DNA from: Thermothelomyces thermophilus ATCC 42464
Taxonomy: Eukaryota; Ascomycota; Sordariomycetes; Sordariales; Chaetomiaceae
Length of the DNA stretch: 64,000 nucleotides
Assembly: GCF_000226095.1 (NCBI RefSeq)
Contig: NC_016475.1
Location: forward strand, 682,001-746,000
Direction: 5' to 3'
Shown here: positions 12,851 to 23,480 of the stretch, in pieces
How positions within the stretch are numbered: the first letter of the stretch is position 1
Layout of the letters: each line of letters starts with the position of its first letter
The notes under the pieces: model-generated
Database searches by the model: none
What the model saw: the letters and a program-made list of their open reading frames with translations, nothing else
What the model was told of the DNA's origin: nothing
Program-made: the position numbers and the translations under genes

Positions 12851-13373
12851 CGGCTGAGTTTTGTCAACCTAGAACTACCTAGCTATAACTATTATAGCCA
12901 AGTCTAGAAGCAGAGCTAGGAAGAGCGACAAGCAGGCTACTAAAGGCATTAAAGGCCCTATAGCCGTAAGCCTAGCCTAAGGAAATAAGCCTATAGCTAG
13001 CTAGCAAGATATACCTATACTATAGTTAGTAATAGAGTTAACTAACACCCCTACTATTACGTTTACGCCTATTAATTAGCAAAGGGTACTATTTGCTATA
13101 GGCTCTAGGGCAGCTAGCCAAGTGTAGCCTACACCGACACCTATATAGGGCATATATTCTAGCCCTATAAGTGAAAATAATAGCCTAGATAACAGGCTTA
13201 TCTAAGAGGTCCTTAACTATATAGATACCTTCCTTAAGAGCAGTATAGGCTTTACTACTACTATAGGTAACAAGGAAGAAGTTCGGAATAACCTAGTAAT
13301 AGGTAGCCTAGTCCAAGTATACTATAAGGATACGACCTTATACTTCGATTCCAAGGGCAAAGACCTTACTATA
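12851..13373 (+). pseudogene. Unidentified RIPed reading frame, left half
   Basis: From about 12890 a basic, Arg/Ser/Lys-rich start is followed by a Thr/Pro-rich part, and the frame is open apart from TAG codons. It ends abruptly in ...KGKDLTI at the target site of Gypsy copy 2 (TSD CTATA). It resumes in the same frame at 20935. I do not recognise the protein; it behaves like a transposon-encoded protein because it is heavily RIPed. Confidence 0.5.
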
Positions 13374-13801
13374 TGTTATAGAAATATACATGTAGATGCT
13401 ACCTAAGCCACTGGCACAAACGGGCCAATCAAGCCAAAGAAATGATAGACTAATCAGAACAGGATCACACTTAGCAAGAAATAATCCCAGCAGAGGATCA
13501 CTAGCTCACGACATGAGCTAGGTAAGCTAATATAAAGGATCACCACGACTGCTAGTAATCCTAGGATTATATATATATATAGATAGTCACTCGTTACAAT
13601 AGACTCTAAGAGTTTACTAGTGATAGTAACTTATAATTATAGTACTTATACTAAGCATTACTAATTACTATAAGAGACAACTCTAATGTTATTATGAATC
13701 CTTTAGCTTTACCGAATCCCTTAGATGACCTGCCTACTTGTCCCGCTTAATCTACCTTCGTCTAAACCCTTTTAGAAGAAGTCTGAGTTAGGTTTATTAT
13801 A
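13374..13801 (+). repeat. 5' LTR of Gypsy copy 2
   Basis: The 428-bp LTR starts TGTTATAG and ends in ATTATA (ancestrally CGTCACA). It aligns with 20502-20929 and with the LTRs of copy 1. Confidence 0.93.
13568..13630 (+). promoter_or_regulatory. LTR promoter: TATA box and putative transcript start/self-primer
   Basis: An alternating TA run (13568-13581) lies 38-51 nt upstream of AGTGATAGTAAC (13619-13630). That 12-mer is the exact reverse complement of the primer binding site of copy 1 (840-851) and one transition away from that of copy 2 (13803-13814). A TATA box at this distance fits a transcript beginning at the 12-mer. All four full-copy LTRs carry it at offset 245, so U3 would be 245 nt. 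The start site is inferred. Confidence 0.55.
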
Positions 13802-13802
13802 C

Positions 13803-13814
13803 GTTACTATTACT
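13803..13814 (+). promoter_or_regulatory. Primer binding site of Gypsy copy 2
   Basis: GTTACTATTACT lies one base after the LTR. It is the same site as 840-851, with one further C-to-T change at a CpA position. Confidence 0.55.
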
Positions 13815-14960
13815 CCCTTTGTTCTATTATGGTTTAGAACGGAGGTGACTTTGACCTCGATATTAATATAGCTACTAACGTTATAGCTAAACAGTTGCTT
13901 ACTTAGCTTGGTTAATTCTATTAGCAGATCTAGGAGTTAGACTAGAGAGACAAGGCTACTTAAGCCCGAATTAAGGAACTCGAGAACGGCGAAAAGCACT
14001 TATAGAAGCTAGTTAACGAGGCCTATACCAAAATTAAGGCACTCGAGGGCGCTAAAGCGAGCTATATTAAGATCAAACTACCTAGCAAATATAAAGGAAC
14101 TAAGGAGGATCTTATAGGATTCTTAACAAACCTTTGATCCTACTTCTGGCTTAATAACGACAAGTTTCTAGACGACAAAGCCAAAGTCCTCTATATAGCT
14201 ATAAGACTGGAGGGTAAGGTACTTAGATGGTTCGAGCCTATATAGAATAACTACCTTACTAAGGAAGACGAAGATAACTAAGATATATTTATATAGGTAG
14301 TCTTTTGATCCTATGACCGTTTTAAAGAAGAGCTTTAGAAGGTTTTTAGTGATAAAGATAAGAAGATTTATATATAAGAAAGACTTGCTAATCTCTAACA
14401 GACTAAGTTAGTAGCCTCCTATACTATATAGTTTAAATAGGACATACTTAAGTCTTAGCTTAACGACAAGGCGTTAATGCAATTATTCTATAATAGCTTA
14501 AAGGAAAAGGTTAAAGATAAGCTATATAAGTACGATTAGCCTAAGACCCTAGACAAATATATTATATAGACTATTAGAATCGATAATTGACTCTATATAT
14601 AGGAATAGTAGAAACGAGGCTAAATAAATAAAACTATAGTTAAGGCTAATAATAAGAAAAAGCGAGTATATATTAGTACCTTATATAAGATATACCCTAG
14701 AGCTATAGATATAGATATAGCATAGAAGCAAGACTAGAAGAAGACAACTAAAGACAAGTCTAATGTTACTTACCATAACTACGGAAAGAAAAGGCACTAT
14801 AAGTGAGAATGTCAAAGCCTAAAGAAAGAGTAGAAGATAGTCCCTAGAAAGGAAATTACGGCTATTAACGAAACTACTAAGGACGTTATCGAAGTAGTAG
14901 CTATAAGCTACAAAGATAGGGGTAGTGACATGGATAGTCTCGGATATAACGGTAATAGTA
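13815..14960 (+). pseudogene. Gag pseudogene of Gypsy copy 2
   Basis: The Gag core lies at about 14070-14610 and a CCHC zinc knuckle at 14771-14812 (Cys changed to Tyr at the first two positions, His and last Cys kept). It is interrupted by TAG and TGA. It matches copy 1 codon by codon, apart from transitions. Confidence 0.8.
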
Positions 14961-16254
14961 AAGACAAATAAGCACTATACTCCGAACTAATTACTATAGA
15001 CCTAGAGATAGGTCTTACTAAATAGGATATAGTAGGAGAATATATATTACCAATTTCGATTCTCCTAGCCTTAAAGTAATAGGGTTTTATAGTTATATAG
15101 AGGCGGGATAGATTGTAGATAACTAATACCTAAGGAATCGAAAGACCTAGACCTAATGTTCTATTCCTCTAGGAACGAATCGAATGATATTATAATAAAG
15201 TTTTCTAACTTAATATAGAACTATACAAATAGGATAGACGCTTAACTTAACTTGCCTAGTAAAGTGATAAGATAAAAGATAAAACAAAGGAACTCTGATA
15301 TATCGTAGAAACTATCAAAGGAGGATAGCCTATGATATATAATAGGCCCGATAGCTACGCTAAGTACCTTGACGACTAGTAACTTAGTAACGACATGTAG
15401 AACCTAGAATACTAATTTATACGTATAAACTATGGAAAAGACGAGCGTATATAGAGAAGCTACTAGAAGAAACACTCCTACTTTAGCATTAGAGTACCTA
15501 CGGTCTATATATAGTAGGAAGGATTCGGGAAAGAATTCTAATACCTCCTAGGCAACGCTATATAACTATACCCTTGATATAAGGCATATATACAAGTGCC
15601 CTAGTTCTAGTATATAGTATATAAATACCGATATTACTTCCGTAACAAATTTAAAAACAATTACTAGCCGACCTAATAAGGAAATGAAGACAGAAGCCTC
15701 TGCCCTATAGAATAGATCTACGATATAGAAAATAGAGCAGCCAAATTGCTCTAGAAGATCGAAGCCCGCGATCTAGAAGGCAATACGATAGTTTTAAAAC
15801 GAGCCTGGCCTAGGTACTACGGAACGGGACGAGACATATAAGACTTATATTAGAGTAACGACTGCCTCTATTATACGGACGAAAAGAAATCGCGAATTCG
15901 GGAGCTTCAGATAAAGCTATGGCATATATGACGAAAAGCAGAACAGACTTAATGGTAGGAAGCTATAAGCATTTAATGGTTTATAGAAATAAGTACGATC
16001 GACGAAGCCACTATTAGCTAAATAACTAAAGAGGTTAGCACTAACCTAGGAAACGGGTTAGGGCCCTTTAAGGGGCCCGGAAACTATTAACGCCTATATA
16101 GTGGCGAGTAGTAGCGTAGTATAGGAGGAATTAGTATAAGAGACTACTATATCGAGACCTCCTAGCAGAAATATGGGAAATCGCTATAATCTTTGGATGA
16201 TAGTAATAAGACAAGTGACTATAGATAACAGCATAATGGAAATAGCACGAAATG

Positions 16255-19200
16255 CTTGTATTAGTAGATAGTAAAGTAGAGATAAACCTAATTTCGCTAA
16301 TACTTATAAATTAGCTATAGATACCTTAGAGAATAAAGTAGAAGTATAGTATAGTCAAAGGGCCATTTCTAATATAATAGATATATAGGGAGACTAAACT
16401 AATCGATATTACTATAGTAGGGAAGACTATAGCAATTATATTTAGCATCGTAGATATAGGTAATAATAAAGATATAATATTAGGGTTACTATAGTATAAA
16501 GATTATAACCTAGACATTAGCTAGAAGAATAGTAGCTACCTACGACCCTAAACGGAGTCGTATTCGACTAGTAAGATAGGGAGTATACAAGGATCGCAAG
16601 TAGACGATGCTTAAGGGAAGGCATATTCTATAGATCTACTATAAGAGACGGATAATAGCAGACAGACCACTATAGACTCTAGAAGAGGCAATATAACAAC
16701 ATCAATATTGTAATAGGAGGAACGAGCCAAACCGCCGATAGCTGTTCTCTCTATTAACGAATATAGAGCACTATAATTGGAGTAATAGGTTAAGACAGGA
16801 GAAATCGCTAGCATCGCTATAGATAGAACCAAGTTTATATACTATTAGAAAACCAAGAGACGAGACAAGACTAGGGAAGTACTAAAGGAATATAAAGGAC
16901 ACCTAGCATTCGAACCAAAGCATCTAGAAGGATTACCAGAATACGGCCTATAGGATTACAAGATCAAGCTCAAGGAAGGAGTATAACTAAAGTTCTTTAA
17001 GATTTACTATATAAGCCAGATATAGAATAAAGAACTTAAGCGATATTTAGAGGAGAACCTTTAAAGAGGATATATCTGCCTATCGATATCGCTAGTAGGC
17101 TACCTAATCCTATTTATATCTAAGAAAGACGGAAAGCTATAGTTATACGTCGACTACTGGTAACTTAACAAATAGACTATGAAAAACCAATACCTATTAC
17201 TACTAATTTTATAGCTCCGAGATTAGTTAGTAGGAGCCTAATATTTTACATATCTTAACTTGTCATTAGCCTATAACTATATATAGATTAAAGAAGGCGA
17301 CGAGTAGAAAACGGCCTTTAGGATACCCTATAGCTACTATAAGTACCTCGTTATACTATTCGGACTTATAAACGTACTTGTAACGTTCTAAGCCCTGATT
17401 AATCAAGCTATCCGACCCTTTCTCGACAAATTTATAGTATGTTATCTCGATAATATACTTATCTTCTCTAAGACGATAAATAAATACCAGAAGCACGTAA
17501 AAGTAGTGCTAGATGTATTATATATATATAAATTATTAGTTAACAAGGAAAAGAGCGAATTCCATGTTAGGAAGACAGTGTTTTTAGGATATAAGATATC
17601 CCTAGGACAAATTCGGATAGAACCTTTAAAGATTAAAGCTATTAAGAATTAGCTACGACTAACGTTAGTTATAGAAGTATAAAGCTTTATTAGATTTATA
17701 AACTTTTACTAGATGTTTATTAGGAACTTTGGAGCGATTATACGACCTTTATACGAACTTACCAAGAAGAATACTAAATTCTAATAGGAAGAATAATATA
17801 AGTAAACATTTATATAGATCTGTAACGCCATTACTAAAGATCTAGTACTAGTATTACTAGACCCTAAGAAGCCATTTAAGGTAGAAACGGACACTTTAGA
17901 CTATGCTATTAGAGGATAATTAGGACAACGAGACAAACAAGGAAAGCTATATCCTATAGCCTTCTTTTTAAAGAAGCTCAATAGACTACGTCTTAATTAT
18001 CTAATCTATAACAAGGAACTACTTACGATTATCGAAGCTTTTAAGGAATAGCGACTATACCTTAGTAGTACAATTAAACCGGTATAAGTATATATAGATT
18101 ATAAGAATTTACGATACTTTATAACGATAAAGGAGCTTAATAGACAACAAATACAATAGGCAGAATTCCTTACGGAATTTAACTTCGAGATCCGCTATAA
18201 GAAGGGCAAAGAGAACGTATAAGCGGATATCTTAAGCCGACGAACAGATTATATAGAAGGACGAATAGAAATAATACTACCGTTATTTAAGGAATAAATA
18301 GACGGAACGCTATATTACGAAACGTAGATACCTATAGAAGATGATCTACTTAACTCGTTCTTAGAATATTACGTAATCTTTCGAGAAGAAAGAATTAATA
18401 AGGTATAATATTAAGTAGCACCTAGACTACTAGTACCTAATAGAGTAGAAGAAAGAGATAGGAAACTCTAGTACCGAGGTAAAGTATATATCTACGATAG
18501 GGATTAATAGCTACGAATGATTCGAGAACTCTATAAGTCGAAACTTAGAGGATATAAAGGAGTTACGAAGACTGTCGTACAAGTCAAGAAACACTACGAC
18601 TTTCTATAGTTAATGGTATAAGTTAAGGAAGTCGTACGGAATTATGACATCTGTAATCGAAGCAAAACGGCACGATATAAGCTATATAGGCTACTTTAGC
18701 TATTGCTAATAGCTGACAAACTATAGAGCTCGGTTATAATGGACTTTATTACAAAGCTACTAAAATCTAAAGATATAGCTATAGGAGTAATCTATAATAG
18801 TCTTCTTATTATAGTAGATCGCCTGACTAAATAGGTATACTTCTTTCCCTATAAGGAGTCCTAGATAGCTAAACAGCTAGTAGACGTGATCTATTAGCAA
18901 GTTACATTAGTGTATGCTTAGCCGCAAGAATGGATCACCGATAGAGATACCAAGTTCGTATCAAAGTTCTAGCAAGCATTAATATAACGATTAGGCGTTA
19001 ATAGTAAGCTATTAACGGTATATTACCTATAGATTAACAGATAAATAGAGTGACTAAACCAAGTTATTAAGTAGTACCTCCGCTCTTATATTAACTACTA
19101 GCAAGACGACTAGGTTATACTATTACTAATAGTATAACTCGCTTATAATATAACGCTAATAGAGATGACTAAAGTTATACCGTTCTTTGTAAACTATGGA

Positions 19201-19760
19201 TATAAAGCGGACCTTAGGCAAGGACTAGAGGTTATAGTACCAAAAGTAATAGTCAAAGCGGAACAAATATATATACTATATAAGAAGCTTAAAAAGAAAC
19301 TCGAGTTTGTTAGGACTAGAATGAAAAATCACTACGACAAACATAGGCTCGAGGGACCTTGCCTAGAGAGGGGAGATAAAGTCTACCTAATTATACGAAA
19401 CTTATAAACTAAATAACTAAGTACGAAGCTAGATTTTAAGAAGGTTAGACCCTTTGTTATTAAAGAACGAATTTCGACATCTAACTACTAACTATCGTTA
19501 CCGTCACCTATACAACTATAGATAGATATTTTTTATATTTCGCTTCTCAAACTAGTACTAAAAAACGCTAAGGTTATTATATATATTGAAGCAAAAGACA
19601 AGGAAGAAGAATAGGACGTTAAAGAAATTCTAGATTTATATATTATTAATAGGGAACTATAGTATCTAGTTAAATAGCTTGATTTTAGACTAGAGGATAA
19701 CTTATAGGAACTAGTTAAGAACTTAAACTGCCTTAAGAAACTAAGATAGTTCTACTAGTA
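16255..19760 (+). pseudogene. Pol pseudogene of Gypsy copy 2
   Basis: Protease VDS is at 16264-16272. RT runs about 16900-17710, with YLDD seen as YLDN at 17443-17454. RNase H starts near 17881. The integrase His2Cys2 finger is near 18640-18690. The integrase core has WITDRDTKFV at 18931-18960. The GPY/F-type C-terminal part holds an open stretch (19165-19407), and the chromodomain is at 19615-19745. That open stretch is only a fragment of integrase, not a separate gene. TAG and TAA stops are frequent elsewhere. Confidence 0.92.
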
Positions 19761-20501
19761 GAACCTAGATTAACTATAGGCATTAGCTCGGATAAAACGG
19801 CCAAGTTAGCCTCCGACAAATCTAGGCCTAAAGAAGACTAGTTAAACAGGACGTTAGCACCCTAGGACTATACGTTACTAATAACGCGTACCTCGGAATC
19901 CCGTACCTTCTATTCTTCTACTTCTATTTTCTCTAGAGACTATATACCTCGACGAAACAGCTCGGAACCCTGCTCCTTCAAGAAACGTTTCTAGTGACGA
20001 AGACGAGCTAATCGGCCGATAGCCGTCTAAAGTTAAGTCTAAAGAACGAAAAGAGCCTCTTTAGTATTAGCCTCTTCTTATTCTATACATTTTTGTTTAG
20101 ATATAATCTTCGTTACTATAAAAGGTTAGCTACGAACATTAAGGTAACAAATCAGGTCACAAACAAGTAGACGCTACGTTGGAACTATTGTAAGAACGAC
20201 CCTAATATACGTACTTGCTATAGCGAGAAGAGCCTAACGCTATACGATAAGCTAAGTTCCGCTTAAAACACTATAAATATAGTATAACGTCTATATTAGA
20301 AGAATTAATAAAAGAAGCAAGTATAGCACACTATTAGGATTTCGAAGATCGGCGCTTAGAGATATAATTTACTATCTTATTAGCTACTAGTAGTATAGAA
20401 AAAGGGAAAAATTACAAGGTATACATAGAAAAGGATATTAGCGCTATTTAAAACGACCTAAAGAGGGCTTTTAGGTCGAAAGCCTTAGAGGGAGGGCATC
20501 G

Positions 20502-20929
20502 TATTACGGAAATATATATACAAATGCTGCCTAAGCTATTAGTATAAACAGGCTAATCAAGCTAAAGGAATAATAGACTAATTAGGACAGGATTATACTT
20601 AGTAAGAAATAATCCTAGCAAAGGATCACTAGCTTACAACATAAGCTAGGTAAGCCAATATAGAGAATTACTACAATTACTAGTAATCCTAGGATTATAT
20701 ATATATATAGATAGTCACTCGTTACAATGGACTCTAAGAGTTCACTAGTAATAGCAACCTACAATCACAGTACTTATACCAAGCATTGCTAATTACTATA
20801 AGAGATAACTCTAGTGTTATTATGAACCCTTTGGCTTTACCAAATCCCTTAGACGACCTGCCTACTTGTCCCGCTTAATCTACCTTCGTCTGAACCCTTT
20901 CAGAAGAAGTCTGAGTTAGGTTCGTCACA
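20502..20929 (+). repeat. 3' LTR of Gypsy copy 2
   Basis: The 428-bp LTR keeps the ancestral end GGTTCGTCACA and is followed by the TSD CTATA. About 740 bp between the chromodomain and this LTR (19760-20501) matches the equivalent region of copy 1. Confidence 0.93.
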
Positions 20930-20934
20930 CTATA

Positions 20935-23480
20935 CCCTAGAATAACCTATGGTGTATACCTTCTCTAGCTATTACTAATAATCAATCTAGTATATACGAC
21001 ACTTTTGGCCTTCTATATCTATAATTCCTAGACGATACTATCGTTAAATGGTACTACGATGGTAAGATAGGTACTATAGCCTAAGTCCTAGGTAATATCA
21101 TTAATATAGTCTATATTAGCGCTAGTAAGTATAATATAGTTTATCTCCTAGCTATATATTACTTCGTTAATAGCTACTAGTCCTAGGGAGAGCAAATAAC
21201 TATAGCTAACTATAAGACCTTCTATAGTATAGATAAGGATAATATTACTAAGATCCCTTGCCTAGAGGCTAGATTTTCCTTTATTAGAGTTAATAGCAAG
21301 ATAAAGGCTATATTCTTTAGTATCATTACTAGTACTATGGTTATAGTTAACCTATATAAGGCTACTAAGGCTAAGATCTACTATATTATACTAGCGCTAT
21401 TCCTTACTAGGCATTATAAGACCTTAAACCTATAGGGAGGATTCTAGCCTTATACTATTAATAGTAATATGGTATACGAAACGGATAGTAACTATATAGT
21501 TATATATAGCTAATATATTAATATAATTAGATAGGTACTAATTGACCTATATAAGGTATATAAATAAATATAAAAAACTAGCTACTAATAGCCCTAATAA
21601 GCTAGTAAATTAAGATAATAGGCTAACCTTACTATTATTAATTAAGTTCGCTATTATTAAGGTATAGGATATAGTAAATAAGAAGAGGCCGCTAATGCCC
21701 CTAACTATACGCTAGGTAATTCCGACGCTCGAGCCTACTAACCACCTATCCTATAAATCGGATATAGCTTAACTAGAGTAGAACTACTAGGACTCTAACT
21801 CTACTAATGCTACTACCTAGGACGCGACTACGTACCTATATATGCTTATTAGCCTACTTATAACTATATAATAGGGTACTAAGCACTATAATGATAAAGG
21901 TATATTAGTCATTACTAAAACTATAGCTACTACTACTACTACTTTAATATCCTAGGCCTTACTATAGCTAGATCCGATACTTTACCTGCCTAAGCCTATA
22001 CCCTAGCCTATTATACTAACTAGGTATACTTAATATAAGGTACCTACCGGCAGGTTCGTCTATAGGAGTAAGAAGGACCCTAATGACGACAAAGAGGCCA
22101 AATTATAGGCTAGATTTAATAATGCCTATATTATCTTTGACAGCCTTAAGGAGGTAGAAAACACCCTTATAGGCATAGAGTTCGACCCCTTTACTAGCAC
22201 TAGGGTTATCAAGTCCGGCCTATTATACCTATCTACAAGTACATTGATTAGGCCTATTAAGGATTGCCTTGCCTATACTTACTAGGAGTATTATAGCAAT
22301 AAGGATATACTTATCCGTACCTACTATTAGATCTACTACTACTACGAAAAGGCCGGCAATGACTCTTTTAGGGCTAACCTGGCTATATATAGCCTTAAGA
22401 AGAAACTAGAGACTATATATAAGATGTACTACGCTACTGGTATAATGCCTATTAATATACCTAAGCCTAAGGAACTATTAATAGCCTATATCTATATACC
22501 TAAGGGAGATAATAACGCTCTAGTTAATAGCTACCTATTTAAGCTTAGCTACCTATATTATAGCCTACCTAGCTACTAGGCTATATAGCTTATACCTATA
22601 TAAGTTATTACTACCTAGGGTATAGCTAAAGATAATAAGGCTAATAAGGACTTTACTAAGCGCTAGTAACTAGCTACTAAGGCCAACCTTCTTAGGCTAG
22701 CTTAGACTATAGTTTAGAGGCAAGATAAGGCTATTAATAGCATTACTAAGGCCCTTAACTAGGTTAAGGAAGAGCTTAAGCAACTATAGGAGACCTTAAT
22801 AGCTATAAATAATAACTATATAGCTACCTTTAACTAGAAGAAGGGTATAGATAAAAAGCTATAGCAGCTCGAAGGTATAGTCGCCTAGCTAAACAAGTAT
22901 ACTATATTAGCTACTATACTATAGAGGGCTCCTAGAACCTAGGTACCTATAGCTTGGCTACCGCTAGCTACCACAAGGGCCGGCACCCCTCCTAGCTTAA
23001 TCGCCTATATAATTATATAACCGCTACCTATAACTATAGGCCAGAAACGCCTATAGCTAGAGATGCTAGTATAGGAGAGCCTCTTATATAAGAGGGCTAC
23101 TAATGCTCTCTATAGTAGCCGTACCCTAGCTAGGGATACCTAAGCTAGGCCTAGGACTCTCGTATACCTATAGTAGGAGCGCCTATTAGCCTTGTCTATA
23201 TTCCTAGACAACCTAGGCCTAGCTAGTAGTAAGAAGGACTAATAGATAAGCAGATAAATATAACTATAGGATAGAAAAATAAGAATAATTACTAGGATTA
23301 TTACTATAGAATGGCTAATATATTTACTAAGTTATAATAGGTTATCATTTTTTCCTTTTAAACCCAAGTACCTATTATAGTATTTGACTATCTATAGGTT
23401 AGATCTGACTAACCTACTAATAGGGATAACAAGCTAGGGTTAATATGTATTTAGATAGCTTCTCTAAGTGCCTCTAGCAC
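20935..23480 (+). pseudogene. Unidentified RIPed reading frame, right half
   Basis: The frame interrupted at 13373 continues here without a shift, first as a beta-rich domain of about 190 codons (to about 21530). Further stretches follow, including one near 22040-22470 with KVPTGRFVYRSKKDP and a long charged, probably coiled-coil part around 22640-22900. All stops are TAG or TAA, as RIP would produce. I do not recognise these domains. They could be Gag-like proteins of an undescribed element or a multi-copy host gene. A perfect 8-bp hairpin (CTAAGTGC/GCACTTAG, 23464-23484) lies at the right edge of the TA-rich block. Confidence 0.45.

Larger units (their letters stand above)
13374..20929 (+). 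mobile_element. Ty3/Gypsy chromovirus copy 2, full length, RIP-inactivated
   Basis: This is the sister of the copy at 412-7966. The LTRs are 428 bp (13374-13801 and 20502-20929) and the flanking duplication is CTATA (13369-13373 and 20930-20934). The order gag, protease, RT, RNase H, integrase, chromodomain is preserved and all frames are broken by RIP stops. It sits inside an unidentified reading frame that continues in phase on the other side of the insertion. It keeps slightly more original CpA sites than copy 1 in places, for example WITDRDTKFV at 18931-18960. Confidence 0.95.
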
